From: Strongylocentrotus purpuratus
Taxonomy: Eukaryota; Echinodermata; Echinoidea; Camarodonta; Strongylocentrotidae
Assembly (NCBI RefSeq): GCF_000002235.5
Contig: NW_022145611.1
Location: forward strand, 15,780,882-15,844,881
Direction of reading: 5' to 3'
DNA length: 64,000 nt
Below, piece by piece: positions 56,001 to 64,000 of the stretch. The stretch's first letter is position 1, and each line of letters begins with the position of its first letter. Under the pieces are notes generated by a model. It ran no database searches. It was given only the letters and a program-made list of their open reading frames with translations, and was not told the DNA's origin. The position numbers and the translations under genes were made by a program.

Positions 56001-59000
56001 CCCCTTTCTAAAGCAAATGGAGGTCAGGGTTCTTCTCATGGCATGTAGGGACATTTATTGTGAGGAAACTAGCCCATTTAAAAAATTTATATTTTTTCGC
56101 CAAAATGCTGAACCACTCCGGCCCTTACCATTTCGGCCCCAATTTGGTGTATATTCTAAATTTTCAAATATTTCTTTCCACGCCCCTTTCTAAAACAAAT
56201 GGAGGTCAGGGTTCTTCTCATGGCATGTAGGGACATTTATTGTGAGGAAACTAGCCCATTTAAAAATTTTATATTTTTCCGCCAAAATGCTGAACCACTC
56301 CGGCCCTTACCATTTCGGCCCCAATTTGGTGTATATTCTAAATTTTCAAATATTTCTTTCCACGCCCCTTTCTAAACAAATGGAGGTCAGGGTTCTTCTC
56401 ATGGCATGTAGGGACATTTATTGTGAGGAAACTAGCCCATTTAAAAATTTTATATTTTTCCGCCAAAATGCTGAACCACTCCGGCCCTTACCATTTCGGC
56501 CCCAATTTGGTGTATATTCTAAATTTTCAAATATTTCTCTCCACGCCCCTTTCTAAAACAAATGGAGGTCAGGGTTCTTCTCATGGCATGTAGGGACATT
56601 TATTGTGAGGAAACTAGCCCATTTAAAAATTTTATATTTTTCCGCCAAAATGCTGAACCACTCCGGCCCTTACCATTTCGGCCCCAATTTGGTGTATATT
56701 CTAAATTTTCAAATATTTCTTTCCACGCCCCTTTCTAAAACAAATGGAGGTCAGGGTTCTTCTCATGGCATGTAGGGACATTTATTGTGAGGAAACTAGC
56801 CCATTTAAAAATTTTATATTTTTCCGCCAAAATGCTGAACCACTCCGGCCCTTACCATTTCGGCCCCAATTTGGTGTATATTCTAAATTTTCAAATATTT
56901 CTTTCCACGCCCCTTTCTAAAACAAATGGAGGTCAGGGTTCTTCTCATGGCATGTAGGGACATTTATTGTGAGGAAACTAGCCCATTTAAAAAATTTATA
57001 TTTTTTCGCCAAAATGCTGAACCACTCCGGCCCTTACCATTTCGGCCCCAATTTGGTGTATATTCTAAATTTTCAAATATTTCTTTCCACGCCCCTTTCT
57101 AAAACAAATGGAGGTCAGGGTTCTTCTCATGGCATGTAGGGACATTTATTGTGAGGAAACTAGCCCATTTAAAAAATTTATATTTTTCCGCCAAAATGCT
57201 GAACCACTCCGGCCCTTACCATTTCGGCCCCAATTTGGTGTATATTCTAAATTTTCAAATATTTCTCTCCACGCCCCTTTCTAAAACAAATGGAGGTCAG
57301 GGTTCTTCTCATGGCATGTAGGGACATTTATTGTGAGGAAACTAGCCCATTTAAAAATTTTATATTTTTCCGCCAAAATGCTGAACCACTCCGGCCCTTA
57401 CCATTTCGGCCCCAATTTGGTGTATATTCTAAATTTTCAATATTTCCCCACGCCCCTTTCTAAAACAAATGGAGGTCAGGGTTCTTCTCATGGCATGTAG
57501 GGACATTTATTGTGAGGAAACTAGCCCATTTAAAAAATTTATATTTTTTCGCCAAAATGCTGAACCACTCCGGCCCTTACCATTTCGGCCCCAATTTGGT
57601 GTATATTCTAAATTTTCAAATATTTCCCCACGCCCCTTTCTAAAACAAATGGAGGTCAGGGTTCTTCTCATGGCATGTAGGGACATTTATTGTGAGGAAA
57701 CTAGCCCATTTAAAAAATTTATATTTTTTCGCCAAAATGCTGAACCACTCCGGCCCTTACCATTTCGGCCCCAATTTGGTGTATATTCTAAATTTTCAAA
57801 TATTTCTTTCCACGCCCCTTTCTAAAACAAATGGAGGTCAGGGTTCTTCTCATGGCATGTAGGGACATTTATTGTGAGGAAACTAGCCCATTTAAAAATT
57901 TATATTTTTTCGCCAAAATGCTGAACCACTCCGGCCCTTACCATTTCGGCCCCAATTTGGTGTATATTCTAAATTTTCAAATATTTCTCCACGCCCCTTT
58001 CTAAAACAAATGGAGGTCAGGGTTCTTCTCATGGCATGTAGGGACATTTATTGTGAGGAAACTAGCCCATTTAAAAATTTTATATTTTTCCGCCAAAATG
58101 CTGAACCACTCCGGCCCTTACCATTTCGGCCCCAATTTGGTGTATATTCTAAATTTTCAAATATTTCTTTCCACGCCCCTTTCTAAAACAAATGGAGGTC
58201 AGGGTTCTTCTCATGGCATGTAGGGACATTTATTGTGAGGAAACTAGCCCATTTAAAAAATTTATATTTTTTCGCCAAAATGCTGAACCACTCCGGCCCT
58301 TACCATTTCGGCCCCAATTTGGTGTATATTCTAAATTTTCAAATATTTCTCTCCACGCCCCTTTCTAAAACAAATGGAGGTCAGGGTTCTTCTCATGGCA
58401 TGTAGGGACATTTATTGTGAGGAAACTAGCCCATTTAAAAATTTTATATTTTTCCGCCAAAATGCTGAACCACTCCGGCCCTTACCATTTCGGCCCCAAT
58501 TTGGTGTATATTCTAAATTTTCAAATATTTCTTTCCACGCCCCTTTCTAAAACAAATGGAGGTCAGGGTTCTTCTCATGGCATGTAGGGACATTTATTGT
58601 GAGGAAACTAGCCCATTTAAAAATTTATATTTTTCCGCCAAAATGCTGAACCACTCCGGCCCTTACCATTTCGGCCCCAATTTGGTGTATATTCTAAATT
58701 TTCAAATATTTCCCCACGCCCCTTTCTAAAACAAATGGAGGTCAGGGTTCTTCTCATGGCATGTAGGGACATTTATTGTGAGGAAACTAGCCCATTTAAA
58801 AAATTTATATTTTTTCGCCAAAATGCTGAACCACTCCGGCCCTTACCATTTCGGCCCCAATTTGGTGTATATTCTAAATTTTCAAATATTTCTCTCCACG
58901 CCCCTTTCTAAAACAAATGGAGGTCAGGGTTCTTCTCATGGCATGTAGGGACATTTATTGTGAGGAAACTAGCCCATTTAAAATTTTTATATTTTTCCGC

Positions 59001-62000
59001 CAAAATGCTGAACCACTCCGGCCCTTACCATTTCGGCCCCAATTTGGTGTATATTCTAAATTTTCAAATATTTCTCTCCACGCCCCTTTCTAAAACAAAT
59101 GGAGGTCAGGGTTCTTCTCATGGCATGTAGGGACATTTATTGTGAGGAAACTAGCCCATTTAAAAATTTTATATTTTTTCGCCAAAATGCTGGACCACTC
59201 CGGCCCTTACCATTTCGGCCCCAATTTGGTGTATATTCTAAATTTACAATATTTCCCCTACGCCCCTTTCTAAAGCAAATGGAGGTCAGGGTTCTTCTCA
59301 TGGCATGTAGGGACATTTATTGTGAGGAAACTAGCCCATTTAAAAAATTTATATTTTTTCGCCAAAATGCTGAACCACTCCGGCCCTTACCATTTCGGCC
59401 CCAATTTGGTGTATATTCTAAATTTTCAAATATTTCTCTCCACGCCCCTTTCTAAAACAAATGGAGGTCAGGGTTCTTCTCATGGCATGTAGGGACATTT
59501 ATTGTGAGGAAACTAGCCCATTTAAAAATTTTATATTTTTCCGCCAAAATGCTGAACCACTCCGGCCCTTACCATTTCGGCCCCAATTTGGTGTATATTC
59601 TAAATTTTCAAATATTTCTTTCCACGCCCCTTTCTAAAACAAATGGAGGTCAGGGTTCTTCTCATGGCATGTAGGGACATTTATTGTGAGGAAACTAGCC
59701 CATTTAAAATTTTATATTTTTCCGCCAAAATGCTGAACCACTCCGGCCCTTACCATTTCGGCCCCAATTTGGTGTATATTCTAAATTTTCAAATATTTCT
59801 TTCCACGCCCCTTTCTAAAACAAATGGAGGTCAGGGTTCTTCTCATGGCATGTAGGGACATTTATTGTGAGGAAACTAGCCCATTTAAAAAATTTATATT
59901 TTTCCGCCAAAATGCTGAACCACTCCGGCCCTTACCATTTCGGCCCCAATTTGGTGTATATTCTAAATTTTCAAATATTTCTTTCCACGCCCCTTTCTAA
60001 AACAAATGGAGGTCAGGGTTCTTCTCATGGCATGTAGGGACATTTATTGTGAGGAAACTAGCCCATTTAAAAAATTTATATTTTTTCGCCAAAATGCTGA
60101 ACCACTCCGGCCCTTACCATTTCGGCCCCAATTTGGTGTATATTCTAAATTTACAATATTTGCCCCTCCACGCCCCTTTCTAAAGCAAATGGAGGTCAGG
60201 GTTCTTCTCATGGCATGTAGGGACATTTATTGTGAGGAAACTAGCCCATTTAAAAATTTTATATTTTTTCGCCAAAATGCTGAACCACTCCGGCCCTTAC
60301 CATTTCGGCCCCAATTTGGTGTATATTCTAAATTTTCAAATATTTCTTTCCACGCCCCTTTCTAAAACAAATGGAGGTCAGGGTTCTTCTCATGGCATGT
60401 AGGGACATTTATTGTGAGGAAACTAGCCCATTTAAAAAATTTATATTTTTCCGCCAAAATGCTGAACCACTCCGGCCCTTACCATTTCGGCCCCAATTTG
60501 GTGTATATTCTAAATTTTCAAATATTTCTTTCCACGCCCCTTTCTAAAACAAATGGAGGTCAGGGTTCTTCTCATGGCATGTAGGGACATTTATTGTGAG
60601 GAAACTAGCCCATTTAAAAAATTTATATTTTTCCGCCAAAATGCTGAACCACTCCGGCCCTTACCATTTCGGCCCCAATTTGGTGTATATTCTAAATTTT
60701 CAAATATTTCTTTCCACGCCCCTTTCTAAAACAAATGGAGGTCAGGGTTCTTCTCATGGCATGTAGGGACATTTATTGTGAGGAAACTAGCCCATTTAAA
60801 ATTTTATATTTTTCCGCCAAAATGCTGAACCACTCCGGCCCTTACCATTTCGGCCCCAATTTGGTGTATATTCTAAATTTTCAAATATTTCTTTCCACGC
60901 CCCTTTCTAAAACAAATGGAGGTCAGGGTTCTTCTCATGGCATGTAGGGACATTTATTGTGAGGAAACTAGCCCATTTAAAAATTTTATATTTTTTCCGC
61001 CAAAATGCTGAACCACTCCGGCCCTTACCATTTCGGCCCCAATTTGGTGTATATTCTAAATTTTCAATATTTCCCCACGCCCCTTTCTAAAGCAAATGGA
61101 GGTCAGGGTTCTTCTCATGGCATGTAGGGACATTTATTGTGAGGAAACTAGCCCATTTAAAAATTTTATATTTTTTCGCCAAAATGCTGAACCACTCCGG
61201 CCCTTACCATTTCGGCCCCAATTTGGTGTATATTCTAAATTTACAATATTTGCCCCTACGCCCCTTTCTAAAGCAAATGGAGGTCAGGGTTCTTCTCATG
61301 GCATGTAGGGACATTTATTGTGAGGAAACTAGCCCATTTAAAAAATTTATATTTTTTCGCCAAAATGCTGAACCACTCCGGCCCTTACCATTTCGGCCCC
61401 AATTTGGTGTATATTCTAAATTTTCAAATATTTCTCTCCACGCCCCTTTCTAAAACAAATGGAGGTCAGGGTTCTTCTCATGGCATGTAGGGACATTTAT
61501 TGTGAGGAAACTAGCCCATTTAAAATTTTTATATTTTTCCGCCAAAATGCTGAACCACTCCGGCCCTTACCATTTCGGCCCCAATTTGGTGTATATTCTA
61601 AATTTTCAAATATTTCTCTCCACGCCCCTTTCTAAAACAAATGGAGGTCAGGGTTCTTCTCATGGCATGTAGGGACATTTATTGTGAGGAAACTAGCCCA
61701 TTTAAAAATTTTATATTTTTTCGCCAAAATGCTGAACCACTCCGGCCCTTACCATTTCGGCCCCAATTTGGTGTATATTCTAAATTTACAATATTTGCCC
61801 CTACGCCCCTTTCTAAAGCAAATGGAGGTCAGGGTTCTTCTCATGGCATGTAGGGACATTTATTGTGAGGAAACTAGCCCATTTAAAAAATTTATATTTT
61901 TTCGCCAAAATGCTGAACCACTCCGGCCCTTACCATTTCGGCCCCAATTTGGTGTATATTCTAAATTTTCAAATATTTCTTCCACGCCCCTTTCTAAAAC

Positions 62001-64000
62001 AAATGGAGGTCAGGGTTCTTCTCATGGCATGTAGGGACATTTATTGTGAGGAAACTAGCCCATTTAAAAAATTTATATTTTTCCGCCAAAATGCTGAACC
62101 ACTCCGGCCCTTACCATTTCGGCCCCAATTTGGTGTATATTCTAAATTTTCAAATATTTCTTTCCACGCCCCTTTCTAAAACAAATGGAGGTCAGGGTTC
62201 TTCTCATGGCATGTAGGGACATTTATTGTGAGGAAACTAGCCCATTTAAAAAATTTATATTTTTCCGCCAAAATGCTGAACCACTCCGGCCCTTACCATT
62301 TCGGCCCCAATTTGGTGTATATTCTAAATTTTCAAATATTTCTTTCCACGCCCCTTTCTAAAACAAATGGAGGTCAGGGTTCTTCTCATGGCATGTAGGG
62401 ACATTTATTGTGAGGAAACTAGCCCATTTAAAATTTTATATTTTTCCGCCAAAATGCTGAACCACTCCGGCCCTTACCATTTCGGCCCCAATTTGGTGTA
62501 TATTCTAAATTTTCAAATATTTCTTTCCACGCCCCTTTCTAAACAAATGGAGGTCAGGGTTCTTCTCATGGCATGTAGGGACATTTATTGTGAGGAAACT
62601 AGCCCATTTAAAAATTTTATATTTTTCCGCCAAAATGCTGAACCACTCCGGCCCTTACCATTTCGGCCCCAATTTGGTGTATATTCTAAATTTTCAATAT
62701 TTGCCCTACGCCCCTTTCTAAAACAAATGGAGGTCAGGGTTCTTCTCATGGCATGTAGGGACATTTATTGTGAGGAAACTAGCCCATTTAAAAATTTTAT
62801 ATTTTTTCGCCAAAATGCTGAACCACTCCGGCCCTTACCATTTCGGCCCCAATTTGGTGTATATTCTAAATTTACAATATTTCCCCTACGCCCCTTTCTA
62901 AAGCAAATGGAGGTCAGGGTTCTTCTCATGGCATGTAGGGACATTTATTGTGAGGAAACTAGCCCATTTAAAAAATTTATATTTTTTCGCCAAAATGCTG
63001 AACCACTCCGGCCCTTACCATTTCGGCCCCAATTTGGTGTATATTCTAAATTTTCAAATATTTCTCTCCACGCCCCTTTCTAAAACAAATGGAGGTCAGG
63101 GTTCTTCTCATGGCATGTAGGGACATTTATTGTGAGGAAACTAGCCCATTTAAAATTTTTATATTTTTCCGCCAAAATGCTGAACCACTCCGGCCCTTAC
63201 CATTTCGGCCCCAATTTGGTGTATATTCTAAATTTTCAAATATTTCTTTCCACGCCCCTTTCTAAACAAATGGAGGTCAGGGTTCTTCTCATGGCATGTA
63301 GGGACATTTATTGTGAGGAAACTAGCCCATTTAAAAATTTTATATTTTTCCGCCAAAATGCTGAACCACTCCGGCCCTTACCATTTCGGCCCCAATTTGG
63401 TGTATATTCTAAATTTTCAAATATTTCTTTCCACGCCCCTTTCTAAAACAAATGGAGGTCAGGGTTCTTCTCATGGCATGTAGGGACATTTATTGTGAGG
63501 AAACTAGCCCATTTAAAAATTTTATATTTTTCCGCCAAAATGCTGAACCACTCCGGCCCTTACCATTTCGGCCCCAATTTGGTGTATATTCTAAATTTTC
63601 AATATTTCCCCACGCCCCTTTCTAAAGCAAATGGAGGTCAGGGTTCTTCTCATGGCATGTAGGGACATTTATTGTGAGGAAACTAGCCCATTTAAAAATT
63701 TTATATTTTTTCGCCAAAATGCTGACCACTCCGGCCCTTACCATTTCGGCCCCAATTTGGTGTATATTCTAAATTTTCAATATTTCCCCCACGCCCCTTT
63801 CTAAAGCAAATGGAGGTCAGGGTTCTTCTCATGGCATGTAGGGACATTTATTGTGAGGAAACTAGCCCATTTAAAAATTTTATATTTTTTCGCCAAAATG
63901 CTGAACCACTCCGGCCCTTACCATTTCGGCCCCAATTTGGTGTATATTCTAAATTTTCAAATATTTCTCTCCACGCCCCTTTCTAAAACAAATGGAGGTC

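Larger units (their letters stand above)
24105..64000. repeat. Satellite array, about 182-bp monomer, about 219 copies, runs off the window
   Basis: All monomers are head to tail in one orientation. The typical period is 182 bp (for example GGAGGTCAGG at 27321 and 27503), with 180-183-bp variants. Each unit contains, in order, GGAGGTCAGGGTTCTTCTC, CATTTATTGTGAGGAAACTA, an A/T tract, CCAAAATGCTGAACCACTCC, CCATTTCGGCCCCAATTTGG, GTGTATATTCTAAATTT and CACGCCCCTTTCTAAA. No gene, transposase or other insertion interrupts nearly 40 kb. The copy number is length divided by period. Family identity, and whether the array is centromeric, pericentromeric or purely intronic, cannot be told from sequence. 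Confidence 0.97.

Noticed and set aside
24343..63446. More than 90 overlapping open frames of 61-238 codons with near-identical products
   Set aside because: They are readings of the 182-bp satellite in different frames. The frame shifts at every monomer, no start or splice context recurs, and variation does not follow codon positions.
24105..64000. CRISPR array
   Set aside because: Repeats are contiguous 182-bp units with no short-repeat/unique-spacer pattern, in eukaryotic sequence without cas genes.
24105..64000. CENP-B box in the monomer
   Set aside because: TTTCGGCCCCAATTTGG has a TTCG core but lacks the required A and CGGG positions. No other match is seen on either strand.
24105..64000. 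tRNA-derived monomer
   Set aside because: The minus strand contains GGGCCGGAGTGGTTCAGC, which looks like a tRNA 5' end, but no T arm, B box or closing acceptor stem follows.

Overview
The window is animal nuclear DNA. Its genes are split by GT-AG introns, it is AT-rich and dense in short fold-back transposon relics, and it ends in a giant tandem satellite. The SDE2 protein and the style of the dispersed repeats suggest a marine invertebrate, perhaps an echinoderm such as a sea urchin. That placement is inference and was not tested by any search.

Layout: 1-3309 has no gene that I can support. 3310-7882 (minus) is a complete seven-exon SDE2 gene encoding 374 residues. SDE2 is a replication-stress and splicing regulator made as a ubiquitin-like precursor. 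7883-8394 is a short intergenic stretch that probably serves both divergent genes. 8395-23891 (plus) is the 5' part of a second gene. I reconstructed 18 exons with continuous phase and no internal stop, giving 1015 residues. Its order of modules is two cadherin-like beta-sandwich domains, a U-box-like segment, TRAF-type and C2HC-like zinc fingers, a helical TPR-like region, an Ala/Gly/Arg/Pro-rich linker and another TPR-like segment. I do not recognise a named orthologue. The last visible exon ends at a splice donor and the next exon is not in the window.

24105-64000 is one head-to-tail satellite array with a monomer of about 182 bp and roughly 219 copies. It runs off the right edge. The leftmost monomers are degenerate and the interior is very homogeneous. 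Variant monomers recur at fixed offsets of about 3455, 3090 and 2723 bp (about 19, 17 and 15 monomers), so the array has higher-order repeats whose period changes along it. If the assembly is right, the whole array lies inside an intron of the second gene, whose other introns are only 0.3-1.9 kb long.

Smaller features include two related inverted-terminal-repeat elements, one in intron 1 of each divergent gene, a perfect 20-bp-arm palindrome, other fold-back elements, a candidate tRNA-like SINE, an intronic tandem duplication and a LINE-tail-like hairpin. The two genes share a promoter region, but nothing in the sequence shows that they act in the same pathway. The many open frames inside the satellite are by-products of the repeat and are not annotated as genes.
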